Assembly (NCBI GenBank): GCA_030426465.1
Contig: JAUHYK010000042.1
Coordinates: forward strand, 1-38,234
Direction: 5' to 3'
Length of the DNA: 38,234 bases
Source: Alphaproteobacteria bacterium
Lineage (GTDB): Bacteria; Pseudomonadota; Alphaproteobacteria; Caulobacterales; Parvularculaceae
The position numbers and the translations under genes were made by a program. Positions 16,363 to 24,085 of the stretch are shown here, piece by piece. A model generated the notes under the pieces. That model saw only the letters and a list, made by a program, of their open reading frames with translations. It was not told the origin of the DNA and ran no database searches. Position 1 is the first letter of the stretch. Each line of letters starts with the position of its first letter.

Positions 16363-16393
16363 GCCCCTGCGCCGCCTTCGCGCGGCCAGGGGC
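16363..16393 (+). terminator. GC-rich hairpin between the two Rnk-like genes
   Basis: Arms GCCCCTG (16363-16369) and CAGGGGC (16387-16393) with an inner CCGC/GCGG pairing and a TTCG-containing loop. No T run follows, so termination may be partial or Rho-assisted; mRNA processing is also possible. Confidence 0.5.
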
Positions 16394-16443
16394 CATTCAT
16401 CTCAACCGAAATTCCTTCCATCCAAGGCGTTTGGAGATGTTCG

Positions 16444-16872
16444 ATGTCTCACGAAGAGTGCATTTTTACCGAAAGGGACTTCATTGTTCTCGACACCATG
16501 TTGTCGAACAGCGAAGATGCAAACCCTTATTTTCTTGATCTGCTGCGGCGGAAAATTCGCAGTGCGCATGTTGTTGCAGAGAGCTCCCTTCTTCCAACTG
16601 TGGCGACGCTCGGCAGCCGCGTCGCATACAGCATTGACGGGACCTGCGCAGAAAGCCGCGTTCTTTCGCAAAGCTCCGAGCATTATCCGGTCAGCGCATG
16701 CCTGCCGATAAGCTCCATTCGCGGCCTCGCCTTGCTCGGGCTGACGGAGAACCAGACGCTGAGCGCTACAAACATCAGTGGCGTCGCAGAGGTCATCACG
16801 CTCAACGCCGTGCTCTATCAACCTGAAGCCGCTATCAGCCAGGTGGCGGCATCGGCGCGGCCTCTTGATTAA
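16444..16872 (+). CDS. Second Rnk/GreA-C-like protein, divergent paralogue
   Basis: The protein has 142 residues, equal in length to the upstream Rnk-like protein. VATLGSRVAYSIDGTCAESR, YPVSACLPISSIRGLALLGLTENQTL and a terminal YQPEA follow the GreA/GreB C-terminal pattern, but the conserved VYP..AD and ISVLTPVG motifs are altered (SACLPISSIRG). The N-terminus ECIFTERDFIVLDTML resembles Rnk N-termini (L..SDYERL). Tandem duplication and divergence are likely. The product may keep polymerase binding or act elsewhere. It lies 95 bp before dadA on the same strand. Confidence 0.8.
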   Translation: MSHEECIFTERDFIVLDTMLSNSEDANPYFLDLLRRKIRSAHVVAESSLLPTVATLGSRVAYSIDGTCAESRVLSQSSEHYPVSACLPISSIRGLALLGLTENQTLSATNISGVAEVITLNAVLYQPEAAISQVAASARPLD

Positions 16873-16967
16873 ACCTGAAAACGAAAGCGCGCATGACTGC
16901 CTGATGGCTGCTTCCGAAGCAAGCATGCGCCGTCAGCCCTGCGCAACAGCACTGATGGAATCATAAA

Positions 16968-18221
16968 GTGAAAGTATTGGTTATCGGCGGCGGCGTCATC
17001 GGCGTGAGCACCGCTTACTATCTCGCGCGAGCTGGACATGAGGTTCAGCTGATCGAACGCCGTGATGGGCCCGCCCATGAAACAAGCTACGCGAACGCCG
17101 GACAGATATCTCCTGGCTACGCGGCCCCATGGGCTGGCCCGGACACGCCGATGAAAGCGCTGAAATGGCTCCTGATGCGACACGGCCCGCTTGTCATCCG
17201 CCCGACGCCAGATCCGGCCATGTGGGCCTGGCTGCTCCGTATGCTGCGCAACTGCACATCCGCCCGCTATATCGTCAACAAGGCGCGAATGACCCCGCTT
17301 GCCGAATACAGCCGTGACAGCCTGCGTGCGCTAGAGACTGAAACCGGGGTCGCCTATGACGGGCGCAGGCGCGGAACCCTGCAGCTTTTTCGACAACAAA
17401 AGCAGTTCGACGCGATTGCGCATGATGTCGATGTACTGAATCGGCTCAATATCAGATTTGAAATCCTTGACAGAGACGGCTGCGTCCGCGCGGAGCCGGC
17501 GCTCTCCAACACCGCCGCAGAGATTGCCGGCGGCCTGCGATTACCCGACGACGATACAGGAGATTGCCGCCTGTTCACGATGAACCTTGCAAAACAGGCT
17601 GAAGATCTCGGCGTGCGCCAGCACTATCGAACCGTCTTCTACGCCTTCGCCACAGACGGGAGAAGCATAACAGGCGCCCAGACATCGCGCGGTTTTTATA
17701 AAGCAGATGCATTTGTCCTTGCGCTCGGCAGCTACTCCGCTGCGGCAATTGAAGGGCTTGGTTTCGAGCTGCCCGTGTATCCGGTCAAAGGATACTCCCT
17801 GACCATGCCTGTCGCCGATGAAGCCATGGCCCCAGTTTCCACTGTCATGGACGAAACATACAAGACCGCCATTACCCGGTTGGGGGACCGCATCAGAGTG
17901 GGCGGCACGGCGGAACTTGCCGGCCTCGACTTGCGGTTGCCCCCCGCTCGCCGCGCTGCGCTTGAGCATTCGTTCAACGGACTTTTTCCGCTGGGCGCCA
18001 ATACGGAAAGAGCGACATTCTGGTGCGGCTTGAGGCCGATGACGCCTGACGGTCCGCCCGTGATTGGCGAAACGCCGGTTCGACGGCTCTATCTCAATAC
18101 CGGTCACGGCACGCTTGGCTGGACTATGGCTTGCGGCTCCGCCCGCGTCCTTACAGACCTGATCGGCGGCAAAATACCGGATATCAATATCAGCGGCCTC
18201 GGATTGGCGCGGTTTCGTTAG
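16968..18221 (+). CDS. dadA: D-amino acid dehydrogenase small subunit
   Basis: This 417-residue FAD enzyme (GTG start) begins with the dinucleotide-binding motif VLVIGGGVIGVSTAYYLARAG and ERRDGPAHETSYANAGQISPGYAAPWAGP, diagnostic for DadA. The C-terminal WCGLRPMTPDGPPVIGETP and LNTGHGTLGWTMACGSA match the DAO family. DadA oxidises D-amino acids (notably D-alanine) to 2-oxo acids and ammonia, passing electrons to the respiratory chain at the inner membrane. No alanine racemase gene is adjacent, although dadA is often paired with dadX. Its upstream neighbours on the same strand are the two Rnk-like genes. Confidence 0.94.
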   Translation: MKVLVIGGGVIGVSTAYYLARAGHEVQLIERRDGPAHETSYANAGQISPGYAAPWAGPDTPMKALKWLLMRHGPLVIRPTPDPAMWAWLLRMLRNCTSARYIVNKARMTPLAEYSRDSLRALETETGVAYDGRRRGTLQLFRQQKQFDAIAHDVDVLNRLNIRFEILDRDGCVRAEPALSNTAAEIAGGLRLPDDDTGDCRLFTMNLAKQAEDLGVRQHYRTVFYAFATDGRSITGAQTSRGFYKADAFVLALGSYSAAAIEGLGFELPVYPVKGYSLTMPVADEAMAPVSTVMDETYKTAITRLGDRIRVGGTAELAGLDLRLPPARRAALEHSFNGLFPLGANTERATFWCGLRPMTPDGPPVIGETPVRRLYLNTGHGTLGWTMACGSARVLTDLIGGKIPDINISGLGLARFR

Positions 18222-18360
18222 TCAGCAAGCATCGGAGAACTCAGGAACGCGTGAGGGGCATTCCGAATAAGCTCACTAATGGCGGTTGGCCGAGCACGTT
18301 TGGATCTGGCGCGAATGCGACTGGGGCGGCAGGAAGACCTGCGCCGCGCCGGGACGCGCC

Positions 18361-18486
18361 ATGGAGGTCATTGCGGATTACTGGCCGGGCGTCTTACTTG
18401 CGAATTCAACGCTTTTTTCTCTGGCCTTTATTGTTCTGGGTCTCGCCAGCTTTTCAGTTCTCATTCAGGACAAGAAGATCAAGTGA
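18361..18486 (+). CDS. Possible 41-residue single-span membrane protein
   Basis: The short frame reads MEVIADYWPG followed by a hydrophobic segment (VLLANSTLFSLAFIVLGLAS) and a charged tail ending QDKKIK. The stop (18484-18486) directly abuts the stop of the minus-strand small ORF at 18487, an arrangement typical of real convergent genes. No strong ribosome site was seen, and an upstream ATG at 18286 is possible. The region is part of a diverged repeat whose second copy (20748) has frameshifts, so this could be repeat sequence rather than a gene. Confidence 0.35.
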   Translation: MEVIADYWPGVLLANSTLFSLAFIVLGLASFSVLIQDKKIK

Positions 18487-18552
18487 CTATCCGATAGGCC
18501 AAAGTGCCGATAAAAAGATGCGCGCGTCAGAAACGGCCGGCGGATCGATCAT
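18375..18552 (+). repeat. Diverged ~170 bp repeat, copy 1
   Basis: Matches 20748-20912 in the same orientation. Shared blocks include CTTGCGAATTCA, TGGCCTTT, CAGGACA, GCCGATAAAAAGAT and a final GCGG-GCGATC. Similarity extends across both small ORFs and in several frames, so it is nucleotide-level repetition. Confidence 0.7.
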
Positions 18553-18759
18553 GTTAAGAAAGAGATCGCTTCCGGACTCAAGGACAAGATAATTCGGGTG
18601 CGTCCTGTCGAGATTGCCTATGTATCCGACGGCGCCTTGGTGGCAGGGCGATTTACAGGCGTGAATGATCGCCCAGTCTGTACCATATTCGGCGAGTCGT
18701 TCGCGACCATGGGGCTCGAACCCCAGGCCCTCGCCCACAGCCGGGAACGGAATGCACAT
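18487..18759 (-). CDS. Small hypothetical protein with HxCxxxCH motif
   Basis: From ATG 18757-18759, behind a GGGGAGG run, the frame encodes 90 residues. The middle reads WAIIHACKSPCHQGAVGYIG, then THPNYLVLESGSDLFLNMID, which looks like a compact conserved fold. The His-Ala-Cys-Lys-Ser-Pro-Cys-His cluster could bind a metal. The last ~20 residues fall in the repeat at 18375-18552. I cannot assign a family with certainty. It is convergent with the possible membrane peptide and lies just downstream of the SDR gene on the same strand (53 bp). Confidence 0.5.
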   Translation of the reverse strand: MCIPFPAVGEGLGFEPHGRERLAEYGTDWAIIHACKSPCHQGAVGYIGNLDRTHPNYLVLESGSDLFLNMIDPPAVSDARIFLSALWPIG

Positions 18760-18812
18760 GGCCCTCCCCAGCCATGTTGAATGGCCGAGGGAAAATCCGC
18801 CGGCCGGGTGAT

Positions 18813-19586
18813 TTACTTCGTCGTGTAACCGCCATTGACGAGGATTGTCTGGCCGGTCATCCACCAGCCGTCGGAGACCAAGAAGGTGATCCAGGGTGCA
18901 ATATCCTCGATGTCGGTCAGGCCGGTCTTCGAGAAGGGCGAGAGAGCCGCAGCGGATTTGTGATAGGCGACCGCCTCTTCGCCTTCGGCGGGATAGAAAA
19001 ACGGCGTGTCCATCGGGCCCGGCCCGATTGCGGTAACGGATACGCCGCGTTCGCCGAATTCCTTGGAGGCGGCGCGCGTGAAATGTTCCACCGGCGCTTT
19101 CAGCCCTTCATAGGCCGCGTAGAACGGCGTGTAGGCGCCGAGCAGCGAGGTGACGACGGTGACGATCTTGCCATTGTCGTTAACCGCCTTTCCGGCCTCT
19201 TTCAGAAAGAAAAACGCTGACTTGACGTTGACCGCGCAGGACTGGTCGAAGACCTCTTCGGAGATTTCGGCCATCGGTTTTTTCACCACCATGCCGACCG
19301 TGTTGATCGCAATGTCGGGCCGCCCGACTGCGGCGATCGTATCGGCGAAGAGCTTTTCCATCGACGCCGCCGAGGTCAGGTCGGCCTGGAAGGCGACCGC
19401 TTCTGCGCCGGCCGCCCGGATTGCGGCGACCGTTTCCTCCGCCGCGGGCCTCGCCGCATCGCTGTTGTAATGGATTGCGACGGCCCTCGCGCCAGCCTTC
19501 GCAAAATTCCGGGCGAGCAGCCCGCCGAGATTTTTCGCCCCGCCGGCGATAAGAACCACTTTTCCTTCGATACTGTTTCTGGACAT
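18813..19586 (-). CDS. Short-chain dehydrogenase/reductase (SDR) family oxidoreductase
   Basis: The enzyme has 257 residues and the classical SDR form: cofactor motif VVLIAGGAKNLGGLLARNF (residues 10-28), with the NNAG motif altered to NTVG. The catalytic Ser in VVTSLLGAY precedes Tyr-x-x-x-Lys in YEGLKA, and the C-terminus is WMTGQTILVNGGYT. The HYNSD segment after strand 2 suggests NADP(H) preference. The substrate is unknown. It is divergent from a LysR gene (128 bp between), the common pairing of LysR-regulated SDR genes, so induction by that regulator is likely. Confidence 0.92.
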   Translation of the reverse strand: MSRNSIEGKVVLIAGGAKNLGGLLARNFAKAGARAVAIHYNSDAARPAAEETVAAIRAAGAEAVAFQADLTSAASMEKLFADTIAAVGRPDIAINTVGMVVKKPMAEISEEVFDQSCAVNVKSAFFFLKEAGKAVNDNGKIVTVVTSLLGAYTPFYAAYEGLKAPVEHFTRAASKEFGERGVSVTAIGPGPMDTPFFYPAEGEEAVAYHKSAAALSPFSKTGLTDIEDIAPWITFLVSDGWWMTGQTILVNGGYTTK

Positions 19587-19620
19587 GTCTGAACCTCTGC
19601 TTCTGGCCTAGCGCAGCGGC

Positions 19621-19641
19621 TTGCCGCGCGGTTGGCGGCAA
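19621..19641. promoter_or_regulatory. Candidate LysR box
   Basis: TTGCCG-N9-CGGCAA, an interrupted palindrome of the T-N11-A kind, lies between the divergent SDR and LysR genes, and a further CGGCAAATAT half copy follows at about 19653-19662. Assignment to the adjacent LysR protein is inferred from position. Confidence 0.5.
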
Positions 19642-19714
19642 TATGATTGTGCGGCAAATATGGATAAACGCCCCAGACTTGACATTACCTGTCGAAATTC
19701 CCGACTAATCAGGG

Positions 19715-20617
19715 ATGGATCGCATCAGGCAGATGGAAGTCTTCATTCAGGTGATGGAGAGCGGCAATTTCACCCGCGCGGCGGAGGCGCTCGCGCTTCC
19801 GCGCTCGACGGTTTCAACCGTCATTCAGGAACTGGAAGACCGGCTGGGCGTGCAGCTCTTGCGGCGCACGACCCGCCGCATGGTTCCAACCCATGAGGGC
19901 GAGATGTTTCTCGAAACGGCGCGGGAAATCGTGAACAATGTCGAGGCGGCCGAACAAATGTTCCACCCGCATCCCACGCATCTCAAGGGCAAGCTACGCG
20001 TCGACATGCCAAGCCGGATCGGCCGCTGCCTCATCATCCCCGCCTTGCCCGCCTTCCTTGAGGCCAATCCCGACCTGAAGGTGGAGATGAGCATGACCGA
20101 CCGCATCGTCGATCTCGTGTCGCAGGGCGTGGACTGCCTCATCAGGGTCGGCGCGCTGGAGAACTCCGATCTCATTTGCCGGAAGCTGGGAGACGTCGCG
20201 CTCATCAACTGCGCAAGCCCGGACTATCTCGCACGGCATGGAACGCCGCAGACGCCGGACGATCTCCGCGCCCATCGCCTCGTCAACTACGCCTCCCGGC
20301 TGCCCGGCGGAACGCCGGAATGGGAGCATGTCGACGCCGCCGGTCTTCACAGCGTCGAGATGCGCGCGCAGATCTGCGTGGACAATGCGGAAGCCTATAT
20401 CGCCGCCGCCATTGCCGGGCTGGGGATCATCCAGGTACCGGCTTACGATGTGCGCGACCTGATTGAAACCGGCGCCCTTACGGAGGTCCTTCCCGAGCAT
20501 CGCGCGCCGCCCATGCAATTGTCTTTTCTTTACGCCCGGCGACGAAACGCGCCGGCCCGTATAATGGCGTTTCAGGATTGGGCCGGCGCCGTGATGGCGC
20601 AGGCCGGAATGAACTGA
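19715..20617 (+). CDS. LysR-family transcriptional regulator
   Basis: The protein has 300 residues. The N-terminal HTH (MDRIRQMEVFIQVMESGNFTRAAEALALPRSTVSTVIQELEDRLGVQLLRRTTR) is typical of LysR proteins, followed by a periplasmic-binding-like effector domain from about residue 90, with VSQGVDCLIRVGAL and YIAAAIAGLGIIQVPAYDV. It belongs to the AaeR/PecT-like group that often controls oxidoreductases. A TTGACA at 19679-19684 and weak -10 ACTAAT at 19704-19709 would start the transcript close to the ATG at 19715, so the message may be nearly leaderless. It most likely regulates the divergent SDR gene. Confidence 0.93.
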   Translation: MDRIRQMEVFIQVMESGNFTRAAEALALPRSTVSTVIQELEDRLGVQLLRRTTRRMVPTHEGEMFLETAREIVNNVEAAEQMFHPHPTHLKGKLRVDMPSRIGRCLIIPALPAFLEANPDLKVEMSMTDRIVDLVSQGVDCLIRVGALENSDLICRKLGDVALINCASPDYLARHGTPQTPDDLRAHRLVNYASRLPGGTPEWEHVDAAGLHSVEMRAQICVDNAEAYIAAAIAGLGIIQVPAYDVRDLIETGALTEVLPEHRAPPMQLSFLYARRRNAPARIMAFQDWAGAVMAQAGMN

Positions 20618-21533
20618 AATACGCGACGATCGCTCAAGTCATTCAGATTGGACGCCGGATAGATCACCCGTACAATGATCCATGGCCGTATCAATTGGGG
20701 CGGATAGGGCAAGCCATTTGAATGCTGTAAACTGTCCTGCCGCCGCAGATTCGTCCGGGTGTCCTGCTTGCGAATTCAGCGCTTTTTACTTGGCCTTTGT
20801 ATTCCGGGGTTCGCCGCCTATTCGGTTTTGGCGCAGGACAATTGACGGCCCGACAGGCCAATGCGCCGATAAAAAGATATGCGCAAAAGAGACGCCCAGC
20901 GGAGCGATCGTCAGCCGAAGAGACGAGACCCGCGCAAGCGGGCCTCGATCGGAGGCCGGCGCCGCCGGCCGGAGATAGAGCGGGTTCGCGCGCGAGGGCG
21001 CGCGGCCGCCCCAACTCTCTCACCCTCCCCGTTTCTGAAACGATCTGCCTTTCAGCGCGCTCCCGAATGTCTTCCGCTTTTCATACTGGCTCATGGCCAC
21101 GCCGGAGATAGGCAGATTTTATCTGCGCCAGAGAGAACGAAACCGCAGTCGAACTCTTTCGCACCTTTAGAGAGGGGGATGTTGATGCTATTGTCGCCGC
21201 AGCGCATCTGTTAAAAGGCAGCGTTTGAATACGCTGAGGTAACAACTGAAGCCATCAAGACTCCATCAGCATTCGTCTCGCCGAACGCCACGCAAGCACC
21301 CCATAGAGAGTAGGCAACCAACTTCACGTTCTGTTGAGGATTCTCACTTTTTAGATTAGTGAGGCTTACGCCCGTTCGGTGCGAACTTTGAATGTGTGAA
21401 AATTTATCGATCACTGACAGCCTTGAAGGCAAAGACCTATGATCATAGGGTTTTGACCCTGAATCATTTCAGTGAATTCCGACACCTATGCCTAACTGCG
21501 CGAACAGGAGCCTTTTTGACTTCCAACCCCATT
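20618..21533. other. Gene-poor stretch with repeat copy and GC hairpins
   Basis: No recognisable gene. It contains the second repeat copy (20748-20912), then strong GC palindromes: CCCGC-loop-GCGGG at 20929-20942, overlapping GGCCT/AGGCC arms at 20941-20957, and GGCCGGC-GCC-GCCGGCC at 20954-20970. A minus-strand frame at 21211-21432 (73 residues, TTG start) shows no family match and has a weak start. The stretch resembles intergenic repeat or scar DNA between the housekeeping block and the catabolic island. Confidence 0.6.
20748..20912 (+). repeat. Diverged ~170 bp repeat, copy 2
   Basis: Second copy of the element at 18375-18552. Short indels shift the membrane-peptide frame: pieces VLLANSALF and FAAYSVLAQDN lie in different frames. 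It is followed by GC-rich hairpins. Confidence 0.7.
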
Positions 21534-23477
21534 CTAGCAATTTTTCAACTTCAGGAAGCCTGCAAAAAAATCCGACAACGCCTCATAAGCATCCAATGGA
21601 AGAACATGCGCAACATATTGGTCCGGCCGCACAATGACCAGACACCCCTGATTACGATCGATACCGCGCATTGAAAAAATATCATTGCCGGATTTAATGT
21701 CCGCGCAAAACACCTTTTCGTAGTCGCGAAGGCCGTAGCGACCCTTTGACGGTTTGAGGAAAGCAGGCATGGCGCAGATCTCAAGCTCCCGAAAGCCCTG
21801 TTGATAGATTGCTCGCATGTCAATGACGGAATCAATGTCGACGCCCCGCGGCGTATGAAGCCTCACGGGCGACGCAGCGTCACTAGAAAGATATTCGCAT
21901 AATTTGTTGATCGCGAAGGAAGGATCAGCCGGATCGCCCGCGCCGGCAAAAGCAAACAGCCGCCAGCGACCGTCCGCTTTGATCTCATGACCGAGATGCA
22001 GCGGCTTTGCGTCTGCAAGCCTGATGACAGGCGCCGAGTGAAAACGCATGCCGATCTGAAATCCTTCAGCAAGATGCTGATACGTAGAAGGACCGGCCAG
22101 CACGGAAGGCTTATAGTGGGTCGCAACGCCCGCCGTGTAGCGCCCATGCTGAACAAAATAGTCCTGGAACGCTTTCGGATCCACGCCGTCGCCTTCACGA
22201 TCACCCGATTTGGGCGGCGCGCTAAACATCTTCGCCCACTCACGGTCGAAATCTATAAGATTCTTCGCAATGGCCTGACGTTCCGCCGAATAGGTGTGCA
22301 GCAACTCCGGACCGCAACGTTCCGTCAACACAGCGGCCAGCTTCCATCCCAAGTTGAACGTATCCTGCATGGAGACATTCATGCCTTGTCCGGCCTTGGG
22401 ACTGTGCGTGTGGCACGCGTCGCCCGCTATGAACACACGCGGCGTGCGCACCGCGATTTCATCCGCAGGGACATCATCAAACTTATCGCAAAGCCGCTGG
22501 CCGATTTCATAGACAGACCACCAGGCGACTTCGCTGACATCGAGTTGGTAGGGATGAAGGATTCGCTGCGCCGCCGCGATCAGATAGTCAACAGTCAGAT
22601 TCTTGCTTGAAACACGCTCATCATCGCGAAGCTTGTCGATCTCGACATAAATCCGGAACAGATATCCGCCTTCTCTTGGGATAATCAGGATATTGCCGTC
22701 ATGCGCGGAATGAATGGCGGATTTCATTCGAACATCGGGAAAGTCAGTCACGGCCAGAACATCCATGACGCCCCAAGCCTGATTGGCGGAATCGCCATGC
22801 AGCTTTCGGCCAAGAGATTCTCGAACGGCGCTCCGCGCTCCATCGCATCCGACGACATACCGGGCGCGCACCGTTTCCACCTGCCCCTCATGTTCTGGAT
22901 CAATTCTCTCAAGCCGAACGGTTACCGGATGCGTCGAGGCGGCGCTCCCCGCCTCCGCAGCCGCAGCGATGTCGAGCCCAAGAAGACGGCGTGAATAATC
23001 AGGCGTCAAGCGATTGGCAGAGTTCCGCATGATCTCAAGATAACAGTCATGAACGCGCGCCTGATTCAAAACCACATGCGGAAATTCGGAAAGGCCGTCC
23101 TCTACATCCTGAACGCGGCCATGACGGATTATGTCTTGCGGATTGCTCTCATCCGGCTTCCAAAATGTGGTTTCGTTGATCCAGCAGGCTTCATTCGCGA
23201 TGCGGTCGGCAAAACCAAACGCCTCGAACATTTCCATTGTCCGGCAAGCAATGCCATCCGCCTGCCCTAATAACAAAGGACCTGACTTTTGCTCGACAAT
23301 ACGCGTGGTGATTTCAGGAAACGCGGACAATTGCGCGGCGAGGGTCAGACCCGCGGGGCCGCACCCCACAATCAGAACGTCAACCTCTTCAGGCACTGCG
23401 TCTGAGGCGGCTGCGCGTTCAGAAGGCGCCGATACTGCCGGATCGCCGGTTTTAAAACCGTTGAGATGGAATTGCAT
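21534..23477 (-). CDS. FAD-dependent aromatic hydroxylase (phenol 2- / 3-hydroxybenzoate 4-monooxygenase-like)
   Basis: The enzyme has 647 residues. Class A flavoprotein motifs are all present: GxGxxG in VDVLIVGCGPAGLTLAAQLS, DG in YVVGCDGARSAVRESLG, and GD in VFIAGDACHTHSPKAGQGMN. The length and C-terminal thioredoxin-like domain (from about residue 470, with LCEYLSSD, IDSVIDMRAIYQQ) match the phenol hydroxylase/MobA group. Such enzymes ortho-hydroxylate phenols or 3-hydroxybenzoate using NAD(P)H and oxygen. No ring-cleavage gene is adjacent. It is divergent from a MarR gene over a perfect palindrome, a common substrate-inducible layout. Confidence 0.88.
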   Translation of the reverse strand: MQFHLNGFKTGDPAVSAPSERAAASDAVPEEVDVLIVGCGPAGLTLAAQLSAFPEITTRIVEQKSGPLLLGQADGIACRTMEMFEAFGFADRIANEACWINETTFWKPDESNPQDIIRHGRVQDVEDGLSEFPHVVLNQARVHDCYLEIMRNSANRLTPDYSRRLLGLDIAAAAEAGSAASTHPVTVRLERIDPEHEGQVETVRARYVVGCDGARSAVRESLGRKLHGDSANQAWGVMDVLAVTDFPDVRMKSAIHSAHDGNILIIPREGGYLFRIYVEIDKLRDDERVSSKNLTVDYLIAAAQRILHPYQLDVSEVAWWSVYEIGQRLCDKFDDVPADEIAVRTPRVFIAGDACHTHSPKAGQGMNVSMQDTFNLGWKLAAVLTERCGPELLHTYSAERQAIAKNLIDFDREWAKMFSAPPKSGDREGDGVDPKAFQDYFVQHGRYTAGVATHYKPSVLAGPSTYQHLAEGFQIGMRFHSAPVIRLADAKPLHLGHEIKADGRWRLFAFAGAGDPADPSFAINKLCEYLSSDAASPVRLHTPRGVDIDSVIDMRAIYQQGFRELEICAMPAFLKPSKGRYGLRDYEKVFCADIKSGNDIFSMRGIDRNQGCLVIVRPDQYVAHVLPLDAYEALSDFFAGFLKLKNC

Positions 23478-23518
23478 GCGACGTCTCCAAGGTTAGCCAA
23501 CCGTCTATACATTTTTAT

Positions 23519-23547
23519 GTAGTATACTACCTTTTTCTTGGTGTCAA
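23519..23547 (-). promoter_or_regulatory. Hydroxylase promoter overlapping a perfect palindrome
   Basis: GTAGTATACTAC at 23519-23530 is a perfect 12 bp palindrome. On the minus strand TTGACA (23542-23547) lies 17 bp upstream of TACTAC (23519-23524), so binding at the palindrome should block the hydroxylase promoter. The divergent MarR protein is the likely ligand-responsive repressor. Confidence 0.6.
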
Positions 23548-23609
23548 ACTATGCTGACGCACGCTAAACCTCGCAGGCAAAGCAAAAAGCGGAAATCGGG
23601 AGTCGTTTT

Positions 23610-24074
23610 GTGACGCTTGAATATTACTCAATGCCGGGATTTCTGATCCGCAGGCTTCACCAGATTTCCATATCCGTTTTCGAGGATAAAACCAGAAGCG
23701 CCGGCTTCGATTTAACGCCGGTTCAGTATTCAGCCCTGAACGCCCTTGAAGAGTACCCGTCTATTGATCAAAAAACCCTCGCCGGCCTGATCGCGCATGA
23801 TCGGGTGACAATTGGCGGCGTTGTCGATCGCCTGGTTTCCAAAGGCTATGCGATACGAAGCGTCAACCCGAACGACCGCCGTTCCAAGGCGCATGACATT
23901 ACGCCAAGCGGGCGGAAACTCCTGGCGGCCATCAGGCCTTATGTTCTCGAAGCGCAGAAAACGATGCTGACAGGCCTCACCAAACAGGAAAGGAAGGCGC
24001 TGATGGAGCTCATGAAAAAAACAGTCGCTGAAGGCAACGCCCTTAGCCGCGCGCCGCTGACCGAACTCGACTGA
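23610..24074 (+). CDS. MarR-family regulator of the divergent hydroxylase
   Basis: The protein has 154 residues, with a GTG start behind GGGAG at 7 bp. The MarR winged helix is clear: LTPVQYSALNALEEYPSIDQKTLAGLIAHDRVTIGGVVDRLVSKGYAIRSVNPNDRRSKAHDITPSGRKLL, including the DxRxK wing. This subtype is near to HpcR/BadR-like regulators of aromatic catabolism. It is divergent from the FAD hydroxylase; the palindrome at 23519-23530 is the probable operator. It converges with the LuxR gene, separated by 11 bp. Confidence 0.92.
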   Translation: MTLEYYSMPGFLIRRLHQISISVFEDKTRSAGFDLTPVQYSALNALEEYPSIDQKTLAGLIAHDRVTIGGVVDRLVSKGYAIRSVNPNDRRSKAHDITPSGRKLLAAIRPYVLEAQKTMLTGLTKQERKALMELMKKTVAEGNALSRAPLTELD

Positions 24075-24085
24075 AAGCCCTTAAT

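Noticed and set aside
21211-21432. 73-residue minus-strand ORF
   Set aside because: TTG start, weak ribosome site and no similarity recognised; kept only as a remark on the gene-poor region.
21987-22610. 207-residue plus-strand ORF opposite the FAD hydroxylase
   Set aside because: Shadow frame of a clear flavoprotein monooxygenase with all motifs.
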